NCBI GenBank assembly: GCA_964563395.1
Contig: CAZLWK010000005.1
Span: forward strand, 62,001 to 126,000
Length of the DNA stretch: 64,000 nucleotides
From: JBEVOS01 sp964563395
GTDB taxonomy: Bacteria; Pseudomonadota; Alphaproteobacteria; Caulobacterales; Aquidulcibacteraceae
Reading direction: 5' to 3'
Of this stretch, positions 9,191-18,200 are shown in pieces. Positions within the stretch are counted from its first letter, which is position 1. The number at the start of each line of letters is the position of its first letter. Position numbers and translations under genes: made by a program. Below the pieces are notes generated by a model. It was not told the DNA's origin, did not search any database, and worked only from the letters and a program-made list of their open reading frames with translations.

Positions 9191-9762
9191 CGCGGATCAA
9201 GGCCCGCGCCTTGAAGAAGGCACGCGGTTTCGTAAAGCGGCAAGCCCACAATCGCCGAATAGGATCCGATGATGGCGATGACGAAACGCCCGGCCGCGCC
9301 TTGGATGGCGTAGCCGCCGGCCTTGCCGCGCCATTCTCCGCTGGCGATGTAGGCGTCGATCTCCAAGGCGCTGAGGCGCTTCATTTTCACGCGGGCTTCT
9401 CCAATCCGCGTGCGCATCGTCTCGCCCACCGCAAGCGCGACAGCGGTGACGACGCGGTGATTGCGACCGGACAGCATGGCGAGACAGGCGCGCGCCTCGG
9501 CTTCGCTTTCGGCCTTTGGCAAGATACGTCGTCCGACCGAGACCACTGTATCCGCGCCCAGCGCGACGGCGCCCACGCACGCGGAGGCCTTGGCCTTTTC
9601 CACCGCAAGCCTGATCGCCAGGGCGTCCGGCTTTTCCTTGGGCAGCGGCGTCTCGTCGAGCGCCGCGGGCGCAATCGAATCCGGCGCGTAGCCGATCTGC
9701 TCCAGCAGAGCGCGCCGGCGCGGGCTTTCGCTCGCCAGAATGAGGGCCGGACGCGCCGACAT
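9187..9762 (-). CDS. maf: Maf-like nucleotide pyrophosphatase
   Basis: 191 residues. The Maf signature SESPRRRALLEQIG occurs at the N-terminus and LGADTVVSVGRRIL in the middle holds the catalytic Asp. Family members hydrolyse dTTP/UTP or modified (m7G, pseudo-U) nucleoside triphosphates for pool cleaning; the substrate class cannot be fixed from sequence by eye. It lies 7 bases after the SDR gene and overlaps the RNase gene. Confidence 0.9.
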   Translation of the reverse strand: MSARPALILASESPRRRALLEQIGYAPDSIAPAALDETPLPKEKPDALAIRLAVEKAKASACVGAVALGADTVVSVGRRILPKAESEAEARACLAMLSGRNHRVVTAVALAVGETMRTRIGEARVKMKRLSALEIDAYIASGEWRGKAGGYAIQGAAGRFVIAIIGSYSAIVGLPLYETACLLQGAGLDPR

Positions 9763-9769
9763 CGGCGCC

Positions 9770-10639
9770 TCAGGCTTTTGGCGTAATGCCGAGCCGCTGC
9801 GCGACGAGACGGTCGACGAAGCGCGGCGGCAAAACGCGCGGCAGGAAGGAATCCATAAGCGGCTTGCGCAGGATCGCGTAGCGCGTCTTCGGCTTGGGGT
9901 CGTTCAAGATCGACCAGACAAGCGCGCCGACATCTTCGGGCGGTAAACCTTCGCGGCCGATCTTCAACATATAATCACGTGTCTTGTGCACCATCTCGCG
10001 ATACGGCGTGTTCTCAAAGCGCGCGACGTCCACGTCCTCGGCCTTGTCCCAGATCGGCGTGCTGATGGCGCCCGGCCCCACCACGATGACGTCGATCCCG
10101 TAGAGCATGAGTTCGCGCCGGAGCGATTGCGAATAACCTTCGAGCGCGAATTTGGATGCATTGTATGGGCCGACCATCGGGCTGCCATTACGCCCGCCCA
10201 CGCTCGACATCATCACGATGCGCCCTTTGGGACCGGCGCGATCGGGATCTGCGCCAAGCAGCGGCGCAAAGGCTTGCGTCACCTGATGCACGCCAATGAG
10301 GTTCACCTCCATCTGCTTGCGCAATTCGTCCGCGTCGATGTGCAAGAGCGGGCCGGAAACGGCGATGCCCGCATTGTTGACGAGGCCGAACAAACGCCGC
10401 CCGCCGAGCGCGGCCGCAACCTGCGCGGCCCCGGCGCGCACGCCAGCTTCATCCGTCACGTCGAACAGAAGCGGCGTCACACCCACGCCAAGCGCGGCCT
10501 TCAGCGCCTCGGCGTCCGCCGCCTTGCGCACACTGGCGAAGACGTGCGCGCCGCCCTCGGCCGCCTTGGCCGCGATGGCGCGTCCGATGCCCGTTGAAGC
10601 TCCGGTGACGACGACCGCCTTATCCATTGACCCGCTCAT
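9770..10639 (-). CDS. SDR family oxidoreductase
   Basis: 289 residues. Rossmann motif TGASTGIGRAIA near residues 12-23, NNAG in the middle, catalytic Ser in MMSSVGG and YNASKFALEG giving the YxxxK pair. These are classical short-chain dehydrogenase features with NAD(P) binding. The substrate is unknown. It sits between the phosphatase gene and maf, where related alphaproteobacteria usually carry infA, so its place in the operon is unusual. An internal ATG 4 codons in is an alternative start. Confidence 0.88.
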   Translation of the reverse strand: MSGSMDKAVVVTGASTGIGRAIAAKAAEGGAHVFASVRKAADAEALKAALGVGVTPLLFDVTDEAGVRAGAAQVAAALGGRRLFGLVNNAGIAVSGPLLHIDADELRKQMEVNLIGVHQVTQAFAPLLGADPDRAGPKGRIVMMSSVGGRNGSPMVGPYNASKFALEGYSQSLRRELMLYGIDVIVVGPGAISTPIWDKAEDVDVARFENTPYREMVHKTRDYMLKIGREGLPPEDVGALVWSILNDPKPKTRYAILRKPLMDSFLPRVLPPRFVDRLVAQRLGITPKA

Positions 10640-10684
10640 GCCTGATCCTTCAATCTTGAATGAACATTCTACGTAAGGCGGGCC

Positions 10685-11125
10685 CTAGCCGGTTTCCGGT
10701 TTTTGGAACCGTGTCGCGATGCGCTTGTCGAGGGCGTCGCGGACGGCGCGATATTCGTCAAGCCTTTGCTCGCGCGAGCCCTGCGCGAGACTTGGATCGA
10801 ATGTCGGCCAATACTCGACATCCGCCGCCATCGTACGCGTCCAATCGAGCGCCTTGTGGTGCGCCTCCGGCGTCAGCGTGACAATGAGGTCAAAATTCGA
10901 GTCCTCCAGGGCCTCCAATGCGCGCGGGCGATGACGACTGATATCGACGCCCACCTCATCCATCGCTGCGGCGGCGAACGGATCGGGCGGCTCGCCCACG
11001 CGCACGCCGGCGCTTTCAACCCAAATTGTCCGCCCGAAGCGGCGCTGCATGAGGCCGGCCGCCATGGGCGAACGGATGACATTGTGGTTGCAGACGAACA
11101 GCACCGCCTGGGGCAGAGCGCTCAT
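10685..11125 (-). CDS. Low-molecular-weight phosphotyrosine phosphatase/arsenate reductase-like protein
   Basis: 146 residues with the P-loop VCNHNVIRSPMA, i.e. C12-x5-R18, of the LMW-PTP superfamily and an EYWPTFDPS segment where the general-acid Asp would lie. The conserved operon position next to UPF0262 and hisD supports the family call. The true substrate is unknown; arsenate reductase activity is only a family possibility. I chose the ATG at 11125; a TTG three codons earlier would create a 4-base overlap with the upstream gene. Confidence 0.85.
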   Translation of the reverse strand: MSALPQAVLFVCNHNVIRSPMAAGLMQRRFGRTIWVESAGVRVGEPPDPFAAAAMDEVGVDISRHRPRALEALEDSNFDLIVTLTPEAHHKALDWTRTMAADVEYWPTFDPSLAQGSREQRLDEYRAVRDALDKRIATRFQKPETG

Positions 11126-11130
11126 CAGCG

Positions 11131-11610
11131 TCAAAGCCTGACGTGCAGCGCGCAGATCAGCGTGAACAAGCGCCGCGCCGTGTCGAAATCGACCTTGAAC
11201 TTTCCAGATAGGCGCTGCGACAGCAATTCGCTGCCTTCATTGTGCAAGCCGCGCCGACCCATGTCGATGGCTTCGATCTGCGCCGGCGTCGCATGGCGGA
11301 TCGCCTCGTGATAGGAATCGCAGATCAGGAAATAATCCTTGATCACGCGGCGAAACGTAGAGAGCGACAACACCACAACGCGCACGCTTTGCCGATCGCT
11401 GGCGCGGGCGGCGTCGAAGACGAGGCGTCCATCGTTCAAGGACAGCGTCAGGACGTAGGGCCCCTGCTCGTCGCCTTCGACTTCGAAGAAATTCGCTTCC
11501 ATTAAGTCGAAGATGGCGATCCGGCGTTCATGTTCCGCGTCGGCGCTGGCGGCGGCGAGCGAGGCCTCGTCCAAGACGATTTCGACGATGCGGCGCCGCT
11601 CCTCGCTCAT
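11131..11610 (-). CDS. UPF0262 family protein
   Basis: 159 residues with the hallmark blocks of this alphaproteobacterial family: ERRIAIFDLMEANFF, LSLSTFRRVIKDYFLICDSY and the C-terminal RRLFTLICALHVRL. The function is unknown. Its ATG overlaps the hisD stop by 4 bases. Confidence 0.9.
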   Translation of the reverse strand: MSEERRRIVEIVLDEASLAAASADAEHERRIAIFDLMEANFFEVEGDEQGPYVLTLSLNDGRLVFDAARASDRQSVRVVVLSLSTFRRVIKDYFLICDSYHEAIRHATPAQIEAIDMGRRGLHNEGSELLSQRLSGKFKVDFDTARRLFTLICALHVRL

Positions 11611-12905
11611 GATTGCCCTGGCAGACGCAAGCGCACGGAAAGCGCGTGCGCGGGCAACGCTTCAGCATCGGCGATGCGCGCCGCCGAAGGTCCAATCGCG
11701 GCGATGGCGCGCGCGTCGGCGCCGATAATGCTGGTGCGCTTCATGAACGTTTGCGTGGTGATGCCCGAAGCAAAGCGCGCCCCGCGCGCGGTCGGCAGCA
11801 CGTGGCTTGGCCCGGCGACGTAATCTCCCAACGCTTCAGGCGCGTGCGCGCCCAGAAAGATCGCCCCGGCGTGGCGCACGCCTTGAGACAAGGCTTCGGC
11901 GTCGCGCGCCACGATTTGCACGTGCTCGGCCGCGGCGCGATTGATGAGCGGCAGAGCCGCCTCCAGCGACGGCGTGATTACGATCGCGCCATGCGTCTCC
12001 CAGGAGACGCGCGTCCAGTCCGGCAAGGTCTTGGAGGCGATCAATTCCTCGACTTCCACGGCGACGCGCGCGGCGAAGTCCTCATCCTGCGTGAAGAGAA
12101 CCGATTGCGCATCCGCGTCGTGCTCGGCCTGGGCCATGAGGTCGGCGGCGATCCAGCGCGGGTCGACGTCGCCGTCGCACAAGATGAACACCTCCGAGGG
12201 ACCGGCGATCGAGTCGATGCCCACCGCGCCATAGACGACGCGCTTGGCGGCGGCCGTGTAGGCGCTGCCGGGTCCCACCACGACATCGACGGGCTGAAGA
12301 TCGCCTGCTCCGTAAGCCAGCGCGGCGATCGCCTGCGCCCCACCGATCCGCCACACTTCATCAACGCCGGCGATCTTCGCGGCGGCCAACAACGCCGGAT
12401 GCGCCTCGAGCCGGCCGGGCGGCGTCGCCATCGCGATCCGCTTCACGCCTGCAGCTTTCGCCGGAATAGCGTTCATCAGAACGGAGGACGGCAGCGCGGT
12501 GAGACCGTTCGGCGCGTAAATTCCGGCCGAATCCACGGCTGTCCAGCGCCAGCCGAGCTGGACGCCTTGCGCATCCGTGAACGCGCCGTTTTGTGGGCGT
12601 TCGCGCTCATGAAAAGAGCGGATTCGCGTCGCGGCCGTTTCGAGCGCGGCGATAAGGTCGGGCGGGCATGCGGCGTGGGCGCGGGATATTTCGTCCTCGC
12701 TCACGCGCAGACGGGCTGGATCGAGCGCGACGCCGTCGAAACGGGCGGCGTATTCGCATAGAGCCGCCACGCCCCGCGCGCGCACGCCCGCAACGATCTC
12801 ACGCGCGGCTTCTTCGGCTTGATCGAGGCGCTCGCCGCGCACGGCGAGCAGCGCCTCGTACCGAGCGGCGAATTCAGGATCGTCATGGCGAAGAATGCGC
12901 GGCAT
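11607..12905 (-). CDS. hisD: Histidinol dehydrogenase
   Basis: 432 residues. It contains the conserved substrate/NAD region PNGLTALPSSVLMNAIPA, GAGDLQPVDVVVGPGS, and NRAAAEHVQIV, whose Glu-His pair is the catalytic base. It catalyses the last two oxidation steps of histidine biosynthesis (histidinol to histidine, zinc-dependent). Start: the ATG at 12905, whose A is also the last base of the DUF2948 stop codon, is preferred over a 25-codon longer frame. Confidence 0.95.
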   Translation of the reverse strand: MPRILRHDDPEFAARYEALLAVRGERLDQAEEAAREIVAGVRARGVAALCEYAARFDGVALDPARLRVSEDEISRAHAACPPDLIAALETAATRIRSFHERERPQNGAFTDAQGVQLGWRWTAVDSAGIYAPNGLTALPSSVLMNAIPAKAAGVKRIAMATPPGRLEAHPALLAAAKIAGVDEVWRIGGAQAIAALAYGAGDLQPVDVVVGPGSAYTAAAKRVVYGAVGIDSIAGPSEVFILCDGDVDPRWIAADLMAQAEHDADAQSVLFTQDEDFAARVAVEVEELIASKTLPDWTRVSWETHGAIVITPSLEAALPLINRAAAEHVQIVARDAEALSQGVRHAGAIFLGAHAPEALGDYVAGPSHVLPTARGARFASGITTQTFMKRTSIIGADARAIAAIGPSAARIADAEALPAHALSVRLRLPGQS

Positions 12906-13342
12906 CAGGGTATCGAATGGTTCGGACGGCGCGGCGTGGGCCAAGTCGGTCCCACATCGGCGAGCGTCACATCGAGACATTCCACATCGAGCACAATTTC
13001 GCCGTCTCCGGCGAGCACGATGCGCGCGACGCCGCCCGGCGGCTCCTCGGCCGGGTCGAACTTGATCGACAGGATCGACGCGAGCGCATCGGGCGGGTCG
13101 CGGCGCATATTGCGCGTGCGCACGCTCAGCACGCTTTCAAAGCTCAAGGCGGCGCGCACACGCGCGTAAGGACCACGCTCGCCGGCGTCCTCCCAACGGA
13201 AGCGCGCGAGGACGGCCGCGAAACGCCGCGTCCTCTTGTCGTAGCTAAGATCGCCGACCTTGATCAGCGCGTCTTGAACCGCCGCCGACACGACGTCGAG
13301 ATCGCTGCGCTCTTGCGCGAGTAGTTTCAAGGGCTCCTTCAT
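12905..13342 (-). CDS. DUF2948 family protein
   Basis: 145 residues, beta-rich, with DLDVVSAAVQDALIKVGDL and FRWEDAGERGPY near the N-terminus and LDVECLDVTLADVGPTWPT at the C-terminus, the recognisable profile of the small protein found between murA and hisD in alphaproteobacteria. Function unknown. It follows murA by 9 bases and overlaps the hisD start by one base. Confidence 0.85.
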   Translation of the reverse strand: MKEPLKLLAQERSDLDVVSAAVQDALIKVGDLSYDKRTRRFAAVLARFRWEDAGERGPYARVRAALSFESVLSVRTRNMRRDPPDALASILSIKFDPAEEPPGGVARIVLAGDGEIVLDVECLDVTLADVGPTWPTPRRPNHSIP

Positions 13343-13351
13343 CGCTCCACT

Positions 13352-14614
13352 TCACTTGATGCGGTGAACATCGGCGCCGCACGCGGCGAGCTTTTGTTCG
13401 AGCCGTTCAAACCCGCGATCCAAATGATAAACGCGATTGACGATCGTCTCCCCGCTCGCCGCCAGCCCCGCGATGACGAGTGAAACGGATGCGCGCAAGT
13501 CCGTCGCCATGACAGGTGCGCCAATGAGACGGGGCGCGCCTTCGACAATGGCTTTCGCGCCATGCACGCTGATGCGTGCGCCTAGCCTCGTAAGCTCCGG
13601 CGCATGCATGAAGCGGTTTTCGAAAATCGTCTCGTGGAACGTCGAGACGCCGTCCGCCAAGATCATCAGCGCCATGAATTGCGCCTGCAGATCCGTGGGA
13701 AAGCCGGGATACGGTTCTGTGGAGACATCGACGGGCCGCAAGCGTCCGTTCGACCGCGTCACGCGCAGGCCGTTCGCGCGCTCCTCGATCTCAACGCCCG
13801 CCGCGCGCAGATGCGCGATCAGCGCACCGAGATGCGCCGGCTGCGCGCCTTCAAGGGTTACATCGCCGCCGGCCGCCGCGATCGCGATGGCATAGGTGCC
13901 CGCCTCGATACGATCGGCGACGACGCGGTGCGTGTGCGGCTGGAGGCTCGTTACGCCGGAAATGGCGATTTCGCCGGTGCCCGCCCCTTCGATGCGCGCA
14001 CCCATGGCGTTCAGGCACTCGGCGAGATCGACAATCTCAGGCTCGCGCGCGGCGTTCCTAAGCAGCGTATCGCCCTGCGCCAGCACGGCGGCGAGCATGG
14101 CGTGCTCGGTGGCGCCGACAGACACAAACGGAAACGCGATTTCCGCGCCCTTGAGGCCGCGCAGTGCGGCGGCCTTCACATAGCCTTCCTCGATATGGAT
14201 GTCCGCGCCCATCGCCTCGAAGGCCTTAAGGTGCAGATCCACCGGTCGCGCGCCAATGGCGCAGCCGCCTGGCAGCGACACCGTCGCATGGCCGACCCGC
14301 GCCAGAAGCGGGCCAAGCACGTTGAACGTCGCGCGCATCTTCCGCACGAGATCATAGGGCGCGATGGTGGAGGTGATTTCCGGCGCGTGCAGCGAAAGGC
14401 GCGTCCCGCCCACTGGCCAATCGACCTTGACGCCCAGCGTCGCCAACAGCTCGGCCATGAAACGCGTATCGGCCAGATTGGGCATGTTTTCTAGGACGAG
14501 CGGCGCCGGGCTCAAAAGGCTGGCCGCCATGAGCTTCAGAGCGGAATTCTTGGCGCCGGAGATCGGAATGACGCCCTTGAGCGGCGCGCCTCCGCGAATT
14601 GCGATACGGTCCAT
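13352..14614 (-). CDS. murA: UDP-N-acetylglucosamine 1-carboxyvinyltransferase MurA
   Basis: 420 residues. KN at 22-23 in ISGAKNSALKLMAA, and the active-site Cys118 in SLPGGCAIGARPVDLH (Cys rather than Asp, so the fosfomycin-sensitive form is expected). It catalyses the first committed step of peptidoglycan precursor synthesis from UDP-GlcNAc and phosphoenolpyruvate. The ATG at 14614 fits the family start MDRIAIRGG; the longer frame is rejected. First gene of the cluster running to yacG. Confidence 0.96.
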   Translation of the reverse strand: MDRIAIRGGAPLKGVIPISGAKNSALKLMAASLLSPAPLVLENMPNLADTRFMAELLATLGVKVDWPVGGTRLSLHAPEITSTIAPYDLVRKMRATFNVLGPLLARVGHATVSLPGGCAIGARPVDLHLKAFEAMGADIHIEEGYVKAAALRGLKGAEIAFPFVSVGATEHAMLAAVLAQGDTLLRNAAREPEIVDLAECLNAMGARIEGAGTGEIAISGVTSLQPHTHRVVADRIEAGTYAIAIAAAGGDVTLEGAQPAHLGALIAHLRAAGVEIEERANGLRVTRSNGRLRPVDVSTEPYPGFPTDLQAQFMALMILADGVSTFHETIFENRFMHAPELTRLGARISVHGAKAIVEGAPRLIGAPVMATDLRASVSLVIAGLAASGETIVNRVYHLDRGFERLEQKLAACGADVHRIK

Positions 14615-14687
14615 GTGCCTGCCTGACGAGCCCCGGGAGCCAGAGCGGGTTATGGGGTGCGCCCCCCGCCTGCGCAAGAAGAGCGGC

Positions 14688-14819
14688 TCAGCGCGCGGCT
14701 TTGGCGGCCTTGCGCCGCGCCAGATTGCGCTTGAGCGCGGCCGCGCGCTTGGCGGCCCGGTCGTCGGTCTTCAGTTTTCGCGCCGGCGGAACCGGCTTTT
14801 CAGGGCTATCCTGCCCCAT
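14688..14819 (-). CDS. Small basic protein, conserved-looking, unknown
   Basis: 43 residues from the ATG at 14819: a Pro/Lys segment followed by a long Ala/Arg/Lys helix (DRAAKRAAALKRNLARRK). An upstream start would run into the tRNA, so the short form is chosen. Small proteins with a RAAALKRNLARRKA-like tail are common next to murA and tRNA genes in alphaproteobacteria by my recollection. Nucleic-acid binding is a guess from charge alone. Confidence 0.6.
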   Translation of the reverse strand: MGQDSPEKPVPPARKLKTDDRAAKRAAALKRNLARRKAAKAAR

Positions 14820-14837
14820 CTCAATGAACCTCGAAGC

Positions 14838-14912
<75 letters not shown>

Positions 14913-15083
14913 GTAGGGGCGGGGCTATAGCGGCACTCTCCGCCGCTGGGAAGGGCGCCTGATTTTTCGGCAATGCCAGGTCCAGCCCGGCCTCCAGCGC
15001 GTAGGCCCATGGCGGACATAGGCCGCGTGTTTAAGGCTCTGGCAATCATGCGGGCGCAGCCTCAAGGGGCGAAGGGGACGGTC

Positions 15084-15269
15084 ATGACGGAAAAGAGAAT
15101 CGGCGATCCCTGCCCCAAATGCGCGGCGCGGCTGATCCGGCGAGCCAAGCGCATGGTGGTGCGATCCGGCGGACCAGGCGATGTCGCCTATTGCGCCGGC
15201 TGCAACGCGGCTTGGGATATTGAAGAGCCGGCTCTGGCGCTGCGGCTGGCCGAGCCGCTAACCGCCTAG
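15084..15269 (+). CDS. Small zinc-ribbon protein, unknown
   Basis: 61 residues with two CxxC knuckles: C10/C13 (DPCPKCAARL) and C37/C40 (YCAGCNAAW). This is the layout of a rubredoxin-like zinc ribbon. AAGGGG lies upstream of the ATG. The frame extends 37 codons further back but that part lacks any pattern. Its last 12 bases overlap the end of the converging 1488-residue gene. Function unknown. Confidence 0.65.
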   Translation: MTEKRIGDPCPKCAARLIRRAKRMVVRSGGPGDVAYCAGCNAAWDIEEPALALRLAEPLTA

Positions 15270-18200
15270 CCGGGAAAGCGCCGCCCGATAATTGGCGAGC
15301 TGCTGGGTGAGATATTCCGGCGCGGGTCCTGACGCCCGTGCTTGGCGCGCCCGCTCCTCCGCCGTCGGCTGCTTGGCGTTGGGATTTGCGATCGCCTCAT
15401 AAGCCGATTTGATGATGGAGAGGGCGGCGGCGAGATCGGCCTTCGCGGCCTTGATCGCGTCAGCATCCTTCAAGGACAGATCGCGCGCGATGAGGCCGAG
15501 GCCAAACGTTCGAATAGCGCCGCGCACGTCGCTGTTGCGCGCGATAATGCCCTCCGGCAGTCCGAGCGCGGGCAGCGCGTTCTTCCCCTCCGGACCACCG
15601 CTCAATCGAATGACGCGCCCATCCCGCGCAGTGATTTCGATCCGTTCGGTACCGCCATCCTTGATCACCCGGGCATTGCCGGACAATCCGATCGCGCTTT
15701 GTATCTTGCGCGCCAAGGTTTGCATGGTGTCGTTCGCGGCGATGGTGATGCGGCGTCCGATACTGTCTCCGACGGCGACGCTGAACTGATCGCCTACACG
15801 CACGGCGGCGCGCTCGGCCAGCGTGCGGCTTTCATCGGTTTGAATTTCGCCGCGAGGTAACCCCAGGGCGTCGAGCGCGGAAGCGCCGCCTGCATCGACC
15901 GCCATGTTCGCCATGGATTGGAAGCTGCCTGAGCCCGCCAGGAAAGAGCGGGCCCAGCCTATGTCTCCGGCGTCGTCGAGACGTGCAATGAAGGATGACG
16001 CGGTCTTCGCCGCACCAAGGCCCGCGATGACGCCCGTAACACGGCCGGTGGCGTACAACGCGCCATCGGCAAAGGCGAGCCCAGTCACCACATCATCCTG
16101 CGCGGAACCAAGATAGGTGACGCGATCGAGCGCGGTGGACAAAAGATCATCGTCCAGCCGCGCGACGAACCCGTCCTGCCCAGCAATGCCGCCACGCGCG
16201 CTGTTTGCGATGGTGAGCCGGTCCGCGCCGGCGCCCCCCCCAACATAGAGCGCGCTACCATCGCTGACGAGCGCATTGATCGCGCCGCCTTGCAGAAGGC
16301 CGATGTCGCGGCTTGCGCCGACGCTGAGGCCCGCGCTGCCGGAATAGGTGAAGCTGCGCACGATCCCGCGATTGCTTTCAACGCCGGCTGTAAAAATCTC
16401 GACCGCCCCGCCGACGCCGTCGCGCACCAACAGCGCGCCCGAGGTGTCTTCGCCGCCCGTGCCGTATTGCTTCGTGAACAGCGTCACCCCGCTCGCCGAA
16501 TAGCCGCGCACATAGGCGTCGACCCCACCCGCGCTCGCCTGGCCTTGCATGGCGCCGTTCACCACGCCGCTGACGATCAGCACATCATTGGCGGCGAAGG
16601 CGAGTTGACGAACGGAATCGTCCTTGGCCGCGCCACGGCGCTGCGTCCACAGCTCAACGCCGTCCGCGTCGAACATCGTCACAACGCTGTCCGCACCGCC
16701 CGCTTCGCCGGAAACGCCGCCGAGCGCGCCAGACACCGCGCCGGCGACGGCGACCTTGCCCGACGCGCTGACCGCAAGCGCGAACCCCTCCGCGCTTTCC
16801 GAAGCGCCGAGCGCGCGGGCGAAGATCAGCTTTCCGGCGCTGTCATATTTGAGCAGCGCGACATCGGTATCCGCCGCGATCGTCTGATCGCCCATCAGGC
16901 CGGTCACATCGGCGAGCACATAGACCGAGCCGTCCGCGCCTACCGCCGTCGCGCGCGTCGCGCTGACGTTCGCGCCTTGACCGAGACCGGTGTCGAACGC
17001 GCGCCCCGCGAACCAATTGCCGGCATTGACCGCCGGCGCGGCGTACGGAGAGGAGCCGAAATAGGCGTCCGTCGCGATGACGGCGGCGTTGCGTGACGCG
17101 CGCGCGGCGACGCTTTGCGCGCCAACGGGATCATCGGCGGCGCTGATCGAATCGATCGGATCGAGCGTTGCGGCGCGTATGTCCGCGCCCAGCGAGACGG
17201 AGGCGACGCGCGCGATCGTGTCCGTCGCGCCGGCGACGACGCGCACCCCCGCGCCGCCGCCCGCCACCGGCACGGCGGCCACGCCAAGATCATAGCCAGC
17301 GGCGGCCAGCGCCTCGTTGAGGCGCAGCGCGGCGGATTCAAGCGTCCGCGGATCGCCGGGATCGAGCGACGCGCTGATCGTGCGCGCGCCCCAGATCGTC
17401 TCGATGGACAGAGAGACCGTGGGATCGTCGATCAGGGCCTGCACGTCGTCCGAAACGCTCGCCGCGCCCGAATCGGCGGTGAAGCTGCGCTGCGCACTCA
17501 TCGCGCCGCCGACGCCGAAAGCCGGCGCATCGGCCGCGAAATCGAGCGCTTGGCCATTGATGCTGACGGAACTGAGCCGCTGGCCCGCGCCTTCGGCGAC
17601 GATGAAGCCGCTGAAATCGGCGCCGAGCGCGCCGATATAAAGTCCCGCCGCGTTCAAGGCTGCGTCGAGACGCTGTTGAAAAAGTGCATTCCATTCGCCT
17701 GGCGCGGCGTCCGGATTGGCGAGACGCTCGTCCGCGCTCACGGCAACGTTGACGGTCTGAGGGCCCGATGCTGTTTCAACCACGATGGCGATATCGAGCG
17801 CGCCCGTTTCGGTCAGCAGGGGCGATGCGCCGGTGGTGCGATAAGTGCGCCGATTGTCGCCGAAGGGTTCTCCAGAGGCGGCATTGGGAAGCCCGCCATT
17901 CGCCCAAGCGCCTGGCGGGGCGAGCGCGAGTTCGAAAGAATCCTCATTGATGGTGGCGGATACCTCCGTGACTGCGTGCGTCGCATCGAAACGCAGAGTG
18001 AGCGCGCCGCCTTCGTCCACCAGCGAGACGGCGGCCGCCACATCCTTCTCCCGCAGCTTCTGGTTCAATTGCGCGACGAGCGCTGCGGCATCGATCCCAT
18101 CCTCTCCGCCATCGATGGTGATGACCTTCGTGCCGCTCGTGGTCTCGAAGGTGAAACGCTGCGCCTCTGTGAAGAGCGCCCCGGCCGGCGCCACGGCCTG

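Noticed and set aside
11613..12761. 382-residue plus-strand frame
   Set aside because: Antisense to hisD, which has intact catalytic motifs.
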